Below, one piece after another: positions 34,124 through 42,486 of a stretch of 64,000 nt of DNA (its first letter is position 1; each line of letters begins with the position of its first letter). The stretch lies in the NCBI GenBank assembly GCA_031553595.1, contig JAVBLI010000018.1, positions 17,011-81,010 of the forward strand, in the 5' to 3' direction. The position numbers and the translations under genes were made by a program. Origin of the DNA: RGIG3701 sp031553595 (GTDB taxonomy: Bacteria > Planctomycetota > Planctomycetia > Pirellulales > Thermoguttaceae). The notes below the pieces were generated by a model, which saw only the letters and a program-made list of their open reading frames with translations, was not told the DNA's origin and made no database searches.

Positions 34124-35131
34124 TTACCCTCCGAAGCTCCGCAGCAGCATTTCCACCACCAGCCGCCAACCATCGGCCATCACGAAAACCAGCAGTTTCA
34201 GCGGCAGCGAAATCATCAGTGGCGGCAGCATGTACATCCCCATGGAAACCAGCACCGCGGAGACCAGCAGGTCGATCACCAGCATGGGCAGCAGCAGTTG
34301 CACGCCGATCAAAAACGCGGTTTTCAGTTCGCTGAGCATGAAGGCCGGCACGAGGACTTCCAGCGGGATATCTTCCTGCGTGGAGCGTTCCATGTCCGCT
34401 TCTTTCGGCGGCGAGGCGGAGTAACTCCAGAAAAGCCGGATGTCGTCCGTGTTTTTCGTCAGCACAATCTGCTTATACATGAACCCCCGCAGCGGCTGCA
34501 CACCCCGGTCCCACGCGGCTTTCCCCGAAATCTGCTGATTCTGATACGGCTCCAGGGCCGTAGTGTAAATTTCCTTGCCCACGGGGTACATGATGAAGAA
34601 GGTCATGAAGAGAGCCAGGGCCGTGATGACCTGCGTGGACGGCAGCCCCTGCGCCGCCAGCCCCTGACGTAAAATGCCCAGTACCACCACGATCCGCACA
34701 AAACACGTGGCCATCAGCAAAATCGCCGGCGCCAGGCTCAGCACCGCCAGCAGCAGGATCAGTGGAACCGCCGTCCCCACATTCTCGGACGCTCCAGGCG
34801 AAAGCGTTTTCCACAAATTCCCGGCCTGCGTTTCCAGCGGACTTTCCGTTTTTTCAGGCAGCGTCTCCGCACGGGGCGCAAGCAGGGGCAGCGCCGCCGC
34901 TTCTTCATCCAGTGCCGTGAGAAACTGACGCTCCGCCGGTTTCGCGTCGCCAGTCACACCCGGTGCTTTCACCGTGACGTTTGTGTCCGCAGACGGCGGC
35001 GCATCAAACGTAATCACCCGGGGCACCACCCGCGCTCCGCTCTGCTGGGCCATACTTTCCGCGGCGAAAAAAATACTTCCCGCGCAAAGAAACCAGGCGA
35101 AAACGTGAATCTGGGTAAAGCGTGCGTTCAT
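34124..35131 (-). CDS. fliP: Flagellar export apparatus protein FliP
   Basis: This 335-residue protein has a signal peptide (residues about 1-27, MNARFTQIHVFAWFLC...). A longer than usual periplasmic linker (30-125) comes before the FliP core: LLAVLSLAPAILLMATCFVRIVVVLGILRQGLAAQ, QVITALALFMTFFIMYP, and the C-terminal VLVPAFMLSELKTAFLIG and MGMYMLPPLMISLPLKLLVF. FliP forms the core of the export gate. The start at 35131 removes a 31-residue extension that would be encoded by the palindromic repeat between fliO and fliP. Confidence 0.93.
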   Translation of the reverse strand: MNARFTQIHVFAWFLCAGSIFFAAESMAQQSGARVVPRVITFDAPPSADTNVTVKAPGVTGDAKPAERQFLTALDEEAAALPLLAPRAETLPEKTESPLETQAGNLWKTLSPGASENVGTAVPLILLLAVLSLAPAILLMATCFVRIVVVLGILRQGLAAQGLPSTQVITALALFMTFFIMYPVGKEIYTTALEPYQNQQISGKAAWDRGVQPLRGFMYKQIVLTKNTDDIRLFWSYSASPPKEADMERSTQEDIPLEVLVPAFMLSELKTAFLIGVQLLLPMLVIDLLVSAVLVSMGMYMLPPLMISLPLKLLVFVMADGWRLVVEMLLRSFGG

Positions 35132-35168
35132 CCGTGAACCATTCAATTTTTTGTGATCTTTTGCGTTT

Positions 35169-35273
35169 AAAACAGCAGCCGGGAATGAAACGCAGCGCAA
35201 TGACCGGATAACACCGCCTGACATTTCTCCACTTCAAATCCGGTCACTGCGCTTCGTTCCCGGCTGCTGTTTC
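35169..35273 (+). repeat. Palindromic intergenic repeat, copy 8, inside the fli cluster
   Basis: This copy lies between fliO and fliP, 22 bases past the fliO stop. The outer arms are AAAACAGCAGCCGGGAA and TTCCCGGCTGCTGTTTCTT. The inner arms AATGACCGGAT / ATCCGGTCACT have one mismatch. The loop ATTTCTCCACTTC is in plus orientation, opposite to the direction of the fli genes. Confidence 0.92.
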
Positions 35274-35295
35274 TTGCGTTATGCATTTCGGCGTC

Positions 35296-36039
35296 TTACC
35301 CGTTTTTATGGCGTGAAACCACCTGCTGATAAATTTCGTCGAAAGACATCCGGGCTTTCGGATCCCCGGAAGCACCGGAGACGCCACCGCCGGTGGGCGC
35401 GCCGGACTGCGAGGCAGACGAATTTTGCGGCGAGGAAGGATGCTGCGCCGCGGGCGTGTTCTGCGTAAACATATTCCGCGTCACGAGTTCACCCCGGCAC
35501 GTACGCGTGAGAAATTCCACCTCCACAGGATCCGTGATTTCGCCGATCCGCTCCACACCCAGCGAGGAAATCGCCACCAGGAACAGCTTATTTCCGCAGC
35601 GGAACATGTACACCTGCTGATGAAACCCCAGCGTGCCCTTCCCGAGCACCTCGAAAATTTCGCGGGACATGGCCCGTGGACAGTCGGGCCGCATGCGCTT
35701 CATGAGGAACATCAGGACAAACAAAAAACCAGTCACCACGGCGACGGTCGCCAGCAGACGTTTCCAGTCTTCGGGCAAGACGCTTTTATTTTTGTCGCCA
35801 TCCACGCTTTCTTCATTTTTCGCAGCCGCCGCGGAACCGGCAGCGCCAGGCTCACCTGTGGGAGCGATTTCCAGATTCGCGCCGGGAATCACCGCCGGGG
35901 CGGACGCGTCCGGCTTTGGCGAAGGCCGTTCCACATAATCCGGCATAAACTCCTGCGCGGCACCGACAGACGCCCACAGCATCACACCGGCGATGAGCGA
36001 GAAAAGACGTGCGTTAAAAATGAGACCGTTTTTTTTCAT
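35296..36039 (-). CDS. fliO: Flagellar biosynthesis protein FliO
   Basis: This 247-residue protein has a signal peptide, a Pro/Ala-rich periplasmic stretch, one transmembrane helix (LLATVAVVTGFLFVLMFLMKR, about 94-114) and a small cytoplasmic domain typical of FliO (EVLGKGTLGFHQQVYMFRCGNKLFLVAIS, GVERIGEI). FliO assists FliP assembly. The low-complexity C-terminal region (Gln/Ser/Gly-rich) ends in RMSFDEIYQQVVSRHKNG. Its position after fliN and before fliP fits the usual fliNOPQ order. Confidence 0.88.
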   Translation of the reverse strand: MKKNGLIFNARLFSLIAGVMLWASVGAAQEFMPDYVERPSPKPDASAPAVIPGANLEIAPTGEPGAAGSAAAAKNEESVDGDKNKSVLPEDWKRLLATVAVVTGFLFVLMFLMKRMRPDCPRAMSREIFEVLGKGTLGFHQQVYMFRCGNKLFLVAISSLGVERIGEITDPVEVEFLTRTCRGELVTRNMFTQNTPAAQHPSSPQNSSASQSGAPTGGGVSGASGDPKARMSFDEIYQQVVSRHKNG

Positions 36040-36051
36040 GGCATTACCGGT

Positions 36052-36447
36052 TCATACAAATTCCGTCAGGCGAACACTGAAATTTCCGTCCACGACCATT
36101 AACTCGCCGCGCGCGATGATTCGGCCATTCACCAGCACATCCACCGGCTCACCGACATACCGATCCAGCACCACCACCGACCCGCGCCGCAGCCGGGCCA
36201 CGTCTTCCAGGTACATGCTCGTGCGTCCCAGCTCCACACTCACCTCGAGCTGCACATCCCCGAGGACGCCCAGCTGCCGACGAAAAAGCTCCGAAACCGC
36301 CTCGCGCGTCGTGGGAGGCCCGCCGTCCGCGTGCGTCTCCGCGGATGCATGCGCAGCGCCGGCACCGGTGCCGTCCGCTTCCGGAAGTTCCGGCAGCAGC
36401 GACTCCACTTTATCCAGCAGCTGTTCGATTGAAACGGAATGGTTCAT
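36052..36447 (-). CDS. fliN: Flagellar motor switch protein FliN
   Basis: This 131-residue protein carries a C-terminal SpoA domain (QLGVLGDVQLEVSVELGRTSMYLEDVARLRRGSVVVLDRYVGEPVDVLVNGRIIARGE, in the region 58-115) that is diagnostic of FliN. FliN forms the lower C-ring and docks the export ATPase complex. The Ala/Thr-rich segment at residues 26-50 is a linker. It follows the diadenylate cyclase gene by 21 bases and is followed by fliO 12 bases later. Confidence 0.92.
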   Translation of the reverse strand: MNHSVSIEQLLDKVESLLPELPEADGTGAGAAHASAETHADGGPPTTREAVSELFRRQLGVLGDVQLEVSVELGRTSMYLEDVARLRRGSVVVLDRYVGEPVDVLVNGRIIARGELMVVDGNFSVRLTEFV

Positions 36448-36468
36448 TACATGCTCCGCGTCTGCCCT

Positions 36469-37410
36469 TTAATCGTCCTGCGTTTCGTACTCGAAACCCT
36501 TCCAGATCAGCGGCTTACGGTTCGTGGGCTCGATTCGCAGCACCACTTCGCCGTTCTGAAAAATACGCACCGTGCCGTTCGTTTCGCTGACGGCAATGGA
36601 AATGGCTTTCGTCGACCGACTGGTGGCCGCCGCCGCCCAGTGGCGTGAACCCAGCCCTTTCGAAAGCGTGATGTTACTTGCCGAGGAGTCGAGAATCCGA
36701 CAGGAAGCCGCCACCGTGCCATCCGACTCGATGATGATCGCGCCGTCAAGCTGCGCGATTTCCTTAATTCCTTCCCGCACACGCGGATCCATCAGGTTGC
36801 GCTCCGTCCGGCTGTACCCGCGCACCGGGTCGAAACCCGCGGGCCGACTCTCCGTCAGAACACGTTTCGCGTCGCCGACCACGAACAGCGTGCCCACCGG
36901 TTTCCCCTCACGCCCGCTGCGGCCGATCTCGATCGCCAAATTCACCACCACCTTCAGCGTCTCCAGCGGCACGCTCGTGCCCAGCATCCGCAGCTCGGTA
37001 CTGGTCAGGCGGTCTAAATGCTCCTTGAGGCTAATGCAACTCAGCGTGTTAATTGCTTCGGCGTCGAAACCGCCATAAAGCACCACAATCTGGCTGCCCG
37101 GCCGGATGTGATCTTCCTGCACCGACTGGAGAATCGCCTGCATGAGCCGCTCGTAAACCGAGTTTTCGTAATGGCCCTCGATCACGACTTTCTTTAACCC
37201 CTCCTCGCCGTCATGGATTCCTTCGAGATGTTCCTCGATGTCCGCCGCGACAATTAAAACGGGGTCGCCGATCAACTTTTTCACGCGATCCCAGTCGCCG
37301 GGACCGTTGGCCAGCAGCAAAATCGCCGCCGCGTCCACTTCATCGTACATACGGACGGCGGATTCAATAAAAAGCCGGAACCGCTCGGTTAATCGAAGGA
37401 TATGTGCCAC
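36469..37410 (-). CDS. Diadenylate cyclase (DAC/DisA_N-type) domain protein
   Basis: This protein of about 313 residues has a DAC domain in the C-terminal half. DGA at 222-224 (ATP/metal site) is followed about 30 residues later by GLGSRHWAAA at 253-262, then AISIAVSETNGTVRIFQNG. DAC enzymes join two ATP into c-di-AMP. The usual second motif is RHR; here it is RHW, a substitution at a conserved position. Residues 1-150 form an uncharacterised alpha/beta region. The GTG at 37410 is chosen because the frame upstream is a heptamer array translated as PHSFIPHSS-like peptide; an ATG 20 codons later is possible. It is 21 bases upstream of fliN and probably cotranscribed with it. Confidence 0.8.
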   Translation of the reverse strand: MAHILRLTERFRLFIESAVRMYDEVDAAAILLLANGPGDWDRVKKLIGDPVLIVAADIEEHLEGIHDGEEGLKKVVIEGHYENSVYERLMQAILQSVQEDHIRPGSQIVVLYGGFDAEAINTLSCISLKEHLDRLTSTELRMLGTSVPLETLKVVVNLAIEIGRSGREGKPVGTLFVVGDAKRVLTESRPAGFDPVRGYSRTERNLMDPRVREGIKEIAQLDGAIIIESDGTVAASCRILDSSASNITLSKGLGSRHWAAAATSRSTKAISIAVSETNGTVRIFQNGEVVLRIEPTNRKPLIWKGFEYETQDD

Positions 37411-37420
37411 GGGAATAGTT

Positions 37421-37450
37421 AATGAGGAATGAGGAATAAAGGAATGAGGG
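37421..37450 (-). repeat. CTCATTC heptamer array upstream of the diadenylate cyclase gene
   Basis: On the minus strand, imperfect CTCATTC units (CCTCATTCCTTTATTCC, then CTCATTCCTCATT) end ten bases before the GTG start. The unit and placement match the array before the secA-like gene. Confidence 0.75.
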
Positions 37451-37528
37451 GAGCGGAACTTGCGGGCGGGGTTAATCGGTGAATGGGTAAGGAGGGGCGT
37501 AATACCACGCCAGCACTCTTTCACTTGT

Positions 37529-38170
37529 TCACCACTGATACCAGGCGAGTTGCTCCTTGGGCTTTTCGATTTCGCCTTTACAGTAGGCCAGCCACTGCTG
37601 GGCGTCGTTGGATCGGTAACCGGTAATCTGCTGCAGGGCGAGCATGGTATAATGCTGCAGGGCCGGGTCGGACGTACTCAGCGGCACGATCATGGCCGGC
37701 ACCGCCCGCTTGTCCGCAAGCTGCCCGAGCCGCTCGATGGCGTCGATGCGAATGTCCAGGTCCGTCTCGGAAGCAAGAATCTCGGCCAATTCCGGCACCG
37801 CTTCCTCCCCACCGTAAACCATCCACGCTCCGCAAACCACCTGACGAACGTCCCGATCATTGTCGCTTGAGGCATGTTTTAACGCCTGAACCGTCAGCGG
37901 CGTCTGATAATGCGCAATCGCCGCCACCGCCTCCCGGCGAATCAGCGCATCCGGCTCTTCTTTAATAATTTCGAATAAAATGCTGGCATACTGTCCCTGA
38001 CGATCCGCCGGTATACTCCTCGCCGCCTGCCCCAATTCCCGAATGTTTCGCATGCGCTCCGCCGGAAGCGGCACGCCGGTGACGTGGGCCGTCTGATTCA
38101 CCGAGGCGCACCCCCCCAGTAAGACGAGGAAAAGCAGCAAAAGCGGCGCGTATGAAAATCTGGAAAGCAT
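37529..38170 (-). CDS. HEAT-repeat lipoprotein
   Basis: This 213-residue protein has a lipoprotein signal peptide with lipobox LGGC (Cys21). The rest is a run of helix pairs typical of HEAT repeats: ALIRREAVAAIAHYQTPLTVQAL, DVRQVVCGAWMVYGGEEAVPELAEIL and DIRIDAIERLGQLADKRAVPAMI. It is probably a membrane-attached binding scaffold. It is 119 bases upstream of the diadenylate cyclase gene on the same strand, and the spacing plus heptamer array make cotranscription uncertain. The 392-base AT-rich gap upstream (38171-38562) separates it from a divergent gene. Confidence 0.8.
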   Translation of the reverse strand: MLSRFSYAPLLLLFLVLLGGCASVNQTAHVTGVPLPAERMRNIRELGQAARSIPADRQGQYASILFEIIKEEPDALIRREAVAAIAHYQTPLTVQALKHASSDNDRDVRQVVCGAWMVYGGEEAVPELAEILASETDLDIRIDAIERLGQLADKRAVPAMIVPLSTSDPALQHYTMLALQQITGYRSNDAQQWLAYCKGEIEKPKEQLAWYQW

Positions 38171-38562
38171 GGGCGATCATTCCTGAATAGGTAATAATTC
38201 ACGATAAAACAGTCTCGCTGTTACCGAAACTATAACCGTGAAGCCGCAAAAGTGCAAGAGTAAAATCCCCTTTTTTACGCAAAAAACCTACGAATTATCA
38301 TAATCTGCAAAATTCATAAAGAGCGTACTGGCGGAATTTCGAGTTTTTTGTGAAAAAAGCCGATAATGTTAATAATCCGCATAATGTACGCCGACTTTTG
38401 CTGAAAAAACGGAAATAGCGTGGTTTTAACGCTAAAATCACGGGAAAAATGAAGATTATCTCTTGTGAAAAGTGATTTTTACTGGTAAACTATATAATAT
38501 AGTATGTTGCGATACAGCGCTCCCACCGTGAGCTGCTGTGAAATGAAAAACGGATCGTTACC
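38171..38562. other. AT-rich divergent intergenic region
   Basis: No coding frame is credible in this 392-base gap. It is markedly richer in A+T than the window and must hold promoters for both divergent genes. A TATAAT lies at 38493-38498, 65 bases before the plus-strand gene, without a convincing -35. CCGATAA-type and GATTATC-type short repeats occur. No strong hairpin was found. Confidence 0.5.
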
Positions 38563-40221
38563 ATGAACCGAACACAGATTCCAGAACACCTGCGTCAGTC
38601 GCCCTGCCAACGGGTGGGCTTTCTGGCCAGGCCTGCCTTCCTTGCGTGGGCGATTCTGTGTCTGTTTATCGTATCCTTTTTGTTTTCCGCATCCATTTTC
38701 TCTCAGGCGGTCATCGACGCCGAATCCGCTCAGGAAAGCCAAAAAGTGGCGGACGAAAGAAAGGCCGAAACCGTTCTTTTCAATAAAACCATGCACCCGT
38801 GGGGACAGTTCGAGCCCGGCGCGTGGCGGATGTCTAAAACCTGTGTCGAAACCTTCGCGTCGAACGTTTCTTCGAATAACATCACATGTACGGAAAACTC
38901 CGTTACGCTGCAAAAATCAGACGCGGCGGATTTAACGCTGCTTTCTGAATCTTTTTTGAATCTCGCGGGAAAAAACATAAAAACGGAGCCGCGGCTGATT
39001 CACCAGGGATTTCATGGTCTGGACGCAGCAGAATTTACGAAACATAAAACGCTCCGCGCCGAATCGCTGGTGGTGGACGGCCAGCCGGTGGCGTGCGAAG
39101 TCGCGGAATATGAATTCGCTGATGAAAAATCTAAAAAAACGATAACGCTCTGGGTGAATGGGGCGCGTGAGCCGTACATTTTCCGAAAAGAAATTCGGAT
39201 TATCAATCTGAAAGACAGCAGCCTGGAGGAATACACGGTTTCTGAGATTACGTCCATGAATCAGCAGGTAGTGGCGCTGGGTCGGATTTATAACGGTTAT
39301 CAGACGCGTGCGGAATCACGTTTTCCGCAGCGGACGGTGAACACGGTGACGCTTTCCTCGGTGCAGGTGCCGGGGGGGGTGATTTCCCGGGTGTCGCGCG
39401 AGAAGAATGCGAAAGGGCGTATGCTGCAGGTGGCGACGACGGAGCTGATGGATTTCGGACGAAATATGGAAGAGCACCAGAATGAATTACTGCGGGGGAA
39501 TCCGATTCGGGTGGCGGGGGGAGCCGCTTTCCGTCCCACGGTGCCGGCGGGAGTGGTCGCGGGGCGTCCGAAAGTGCTGCAGGTGACGCTCAATTTTTCG
39601 CACGAAACCACCTCCCAGCGGAATCTTCCCGGCGGCGTTCCTGAATCTTACGAATATCTCCGTTTCCGTGATCGCCTGTGGAAAAACCGTGGAAAAACGT
39701 CGCCGCAGCAGGTGGCGGGCGATCAGGAATCGGGCACGCCGGGCTTTATGGAGACGGTTATTACGGTGAAAGGGAGCAGTTTACGCGATTCCTCGGTGCC
39801 GGGGATGGTGACGCTTTCGCCGGACGGGCCGCAGGTGGACGAGGAGGAAGCGGTGGAGGGCACGGACGATCCGCGGCGGCGGCTCTCTATTTTTGCGAAA
39901 TCGGACTCCGCGCATTCGGCGGTCGACAGAAAAGCGCAGCGGCAAGCCGAGCGGAAATCGCCTTTATACCAGCTGAGTAAGAAAGAAGTGCGAAAACGTC
40001 AGCGGGCCGAGATGGGGAAGGCGGTCACCATGGCCGAGGCGGATGGCGAGATGGAGCATTACGCGGACCAAAACACGGGGTTCATCGATCTTTCCATCAC
40101 GTATGACCAGCAGGATGCGGCGCGTGAAAACACCTCCATGCCCCGCGGCTCATGGCGCCGCCACTGGCGCGCAGTGATTTTCGGTGAAAATGACGGCGGA
40201 GCGGAGCGGGACCGGCTTTAG
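38563..40221 (+). CDS. Single-pass membrane protein of unknown function
   Basis: This 552-residue protein has one N-terminal transmembrane helix (about residues 26-49, PAFLAWAILCLFIVSFLFSASIF). Most of the protein, probably outside the cytoplasm, is beta-rich (residues 70-320, with DGQPVACEVAEYEF and TITLWVNGAREPYIFRKEIRI), resembling an OmpL/lipoprotein-carrier-like fold; this is weak. The C-terminal part (380-552) is charged and low in complexity. No motif gives a function. No clear Shine-Dalgarno is seen. It is alone on the plus strand, facing a divergent gene upstream and a convergent one downstream. Confidence 0.75.
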   Translation: MNRTQIPEHLRQSPCQRVGFLARPAFLAWAILCLFIVSFLFSASIFSQAVIDAESAQESQKVADERKAETVLFNKTMHPWGQFEPGAWRMSKTCVETFASNVSSNNITCTENSVTLQKSDAADLTLLSESFLNLAGKNIKTEPRLIHQGFHGLDAAEFTKHKTLRAESLVVDGQPVACEVAEYEFADEKSKKTITLWVNGAREPYIFRKEIRIINLKDSSLEEYTVSEITSMNQQVVALGRIYNGYQTRAESRFPQRTVNTVTLSSVQVPGGVISRVSREKNAKGRMLQVATTELMDFGRNMEEHQNELLRGNPIRVAGGAAFRPTVPAGVVAGRPKVLQVTLNFSHETTSQRNLPGGVPESYEYLRFRDRLWKNRGKTSPQQVAGDQESGTPGFMETVITVKGSSLRDSSVPGMVTLSPDGPQVDEEEAVEGTDDPRRRLSIFAKSDSAHSAVDRKAQRQAERKSPLYQLSKKEVRKRQRAEMGKAVTMAEADGEMEHYADQNTGFIDLSITYDQQDAARENTSMPRGSWRRHWRAVIFGENDGGAERDRL

Positions 40222-40302
40222 ACCACCCGCGTGAAAGGCGATCATCGCCGGGGTGAGGGCCGCAGTACGTCGCTCGATTCTTTATTCGCGGCGCGCGATT
40301 CG

Positions 40303-41448
40303 TCATTCGAAACAGTAAATCTCTCCCTGGCCGGTGACGGTGATGATTTTTCCGTCGACCACGGCGGGGCTGGCGATTAAACTTCCGCCCGGCTCAAACG
40401 TCCAGACCGATTTCCCGCTGCCGGCGTCCAGGATATGCACCTTTCCCTCCGCGGCATGAAAAACCACACGGTTCCCGACCAATACCGGGCTGGAATCCAC
40501 GTTCCGGCGTGTGGCGAATGTCCAGCTTTCTTTTCCTGTTTTCGCGTCCAGGCACGTGAGCATGCGATTCTGCCCGCCGATGTAAACGTGCGTGTCCGTC
40601 ACCGCGGCATTCGAGCGAAACGGCGCTTTACGAGCTTCCGGGGAGTACCGCCACAAGATTTTCAGTTCCGGCGAAATGGCGATCACCTCCGCGGCTTCCG
40701 TCCCGAGAAACGCGTTTCCCGCCGGGTTCACGGCCACGGTCGCGCCGGTCTGTGCGTCCACCTCTAGCCGGACGCCCAGCACGCCGGTCTCGGCGCTTAC
40801 CACCTGCAGGGATTTATCGCACCCGCCCAGGAGAATGTTTTCCGCCTGAATGGTTACCCCGCAGCGGAGTTGGTCCGTGGACGTGTATTTCCAGATTTCC
40901 TTTCCGGTTTCCACGTCCAGGGCATATAATTCGCCGCTCTCGGCGGTAACCAGCACGCGGTCTTTATAAATCCCCGGCGCGGCATTCATGGCTCCGCCGG
41001 TCTCCACCGTCCAGAGCGGTTTCCCCGTTTTCGCATCCAGCGCGCGGAAAAAACCGTCCGAATCGGCTACGAAAACCCGCCCGCCGGAGATGGCCGCGGG
41101 AGCGGAAAAGCCGAGTTTCGAGAAGAAATTCCAGATTTCTTTCCCGGTTTTCAGGTCCACGGCGTAAAAATACCCCGTCAGGCTCCCCGCGTAAACGATT
41201 CCATCCGCCACCACGGGCGTGGCCTCAAAAACCGCATTTTTCGGTGCGAATGTCCATTTCACTTTCGGCGCATCACTGATTTTTCCTGCCGCCACGCCGC
41301 TGGAATGGGCATCTCCCCGGGCGGTGAGCCAGTCGGCTCCGGAAACGGGGGGCGTGCACCGCAGGGTGAGCAGAAGAAAAATCGGCAAAAAAACGGCGGA
41401 TATAAAACCGGTGAAACGGGGGAAATCGCAAAAAAAACGGCGGCGCAT
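40303..41448 (-). CDS. Exported PQQ-like beta-propeller protein (BamB-like repeats)
   Basis: This 381-residue protein has an N-terminal signal segment (FISAVFLPIFLLLTLRC...) and at least six PQQ/BamB-type blades, each with a DAKTGKxxW or DxETGKxxW turn: LKTGKEIWNF, DAKTGKPLWTV, DVETGKEIWKY, DAKTGKESWTF and DAGSGKSVWTF. Such propellers serve as outer-membrane assembly scaffolds or as quinoprotein domains. The catalytic residues of PQQ alcohol dehydrogenases are not evident, so a scaffold role is more likely. AAGGAG lies six bases before the ATG. Confidence 0.85.
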   Translation of the reverse strand: MRRRFFCDFPRFTGFISAVFLPIFLLLTLRCTPPVSGADWLTARGDAHSSGVAAGKISDAPKVKWTFAPKNAVFEATPVVADGIVYAGSLTGYFYAVDLKTGKEIWNFFSKLGFSAPAAISGGRVFVADSDGFFRALDAKTGKPLWTVETGGAMNAAPGIYKDRVLVTAESGELYALDVETGKEIWKYTSTDQLRCGVTIQAENILLGGCDKSLQVVSAETGVLGVRLEVDAQTGATVAVNPAGNAFLGTEAAEVIAISPELKILWRYSPEARKAPFRSNAAVTDTHVYIGGQNRMLTCLDAKTGKESWTFATRRNVDSSPVLVGNRVVFHAAEGKVHILDAGSGKSVWTFEPGGSLIASPAVVDGKIITVTGQGEIYCFE

Positions 41449-41494
41449 GGAGTACTCCTTCAGATAAAATGAAAACGAAAATTCAGGCCCGGCA

Positions 41495-41520
41495 TAAAAA
41501 AAGCCCCGCGTTACCGGGGC
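41495..41520 (-). terminator. Rho-independent terminator of the TPR-like membrane protein gene
   Basis: On the minus strand the stem GCCCCG / CGGGGC has a six-base loop and is followed by seven T (41502-41496). Confidence 0.85.
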
Positions 41521-41571
41521 ATGCTTTCGGTTCAGCCGGTAACCAGTACCGGTATTTTACCATATTTTTGT

Positions 41572-42408
41572 TTACATGTCATCAATGGAAAATTTCAGGC
41601 CGGGCCTTTCGGGAGTTTCGGCTTTCTTTTCGGCCTTTTCTTCCGCATCCGGGGAGGTTTTTTCGCCGTTTTTCGCCGCTTCCGCCTTCTTCACCGCCTC
41701 GGCATACTCGGCCTTCGCCCGCTGCAGGAATTCACGGCAGCCGCTGATGTCCAGGGTGATCTGCGCTTTTTCCGGAAGCTGTGTTTCATCCATTTTCGCG
41801 ATGCGCCCCTCCATTTCCGCGGCGTATCCTTCCGCAATTTCCGCGCTGTTAATGTCCAGCAGCACGAGATTCGCGTATAAGGACATCATGCTCGCCATGA
41901 ACCGGATTTTCCACTCCGGACCCAACGCACCGGTGGCCTGCGTCAGCTCATCCCGCAGTTTCACCGCCTGTTCCGGCTGGCCGTAAAGATAATACCGCCC
42001 CACCAGTGGCACCAGACGCGCGATAACGCCGAATTTTTCTTCGTCTTTCCGCAGCATTTTCAGGCACGGCTTCATCAGGCTCACCGCCTCCGCGTCCGCT
42101 TTCATCACTTTTTCCTGTTCCCGGCACGCGAAATAAACATCCGAAAGACGCACTAAAGTGGTGAATTTTAAAAGCGGCGAACTCGTTTTCGCAGCGATCT
42201 TTTCAATTTCCTCCTGCGCCGCGGCAAATGTCTCCGGCGGCTGCTGATTCTGCATCACCGTCTGAATCTGCTCGAAAAGAACATTCGTTTTTTCGACATC
42301 CTTCTGCAGCGTTTTCTCGCTGATCATTTTATTTCCGTAATAGCATAACGTGCCCAGCAGCAGCGCGACGATCAAAATGCCAACGATACGTTTTAGGGTG
42401 TCATTCAT
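41572..42408 (-). CDS. Membrane-anchored helical protein of unknown function
   Basis: This 278-residue protein has an N-terminal transmembrane helix (residues 9-26, VGILIVALLLGTLCYYG) followed by a helical, TPR-like extracytoplasmic region (residues 30-230) and a Lys/Glu/Ala-rich tail ending in RPGLKFSIDDM. AAAGGA precedes the ATG by about nine bases. It lies downstream of the 1497-residue exported protein gene on the same strand, separated by 78 bases containing a 12-base direct repeat (GACGTTTAAATT-type, about 42459-42482). The two may share a transcript. A good terminator follows. Confidence 0.75.
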   Translation of the reverse strand: MNDTLKRIVGILIVALLLGTLCYYGNKMISEKTLQKDVEKTNVLFEQIQTVMQNQQPPETFAAAQEEIEKIAAKTSSPLLKFTTLVRLSDVYFACREQEKVMKADAEAVSLMKPCLKMLRKDEEKFGVIARLVPLVGRYYLYGQPEQAVKLRDELTQATGALGPEWKIRFMASMMSLYANLVLLDINSAEIAEGYAAEMEGRIAKMDETQLPEKAQITLDISGCREFLQRAKAEYAEAVKKAEAAKNGEKTSPDAEEKAEKKAETPERPGLKFSIDDM

Positions 42409-42486
42409 AATGATATATCCTTTATGAAAGGGTCTGATGTATGGAGTGGTAAAATTACTGACGTTTAAATTGACGTTTAAATGGTC

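Noticed and set aside
35132..35224. N-terminal extension of FliP
   Set aside because: It is translated from the palindromic repeat; the ATG at 35131 gives a normal signal peptide.
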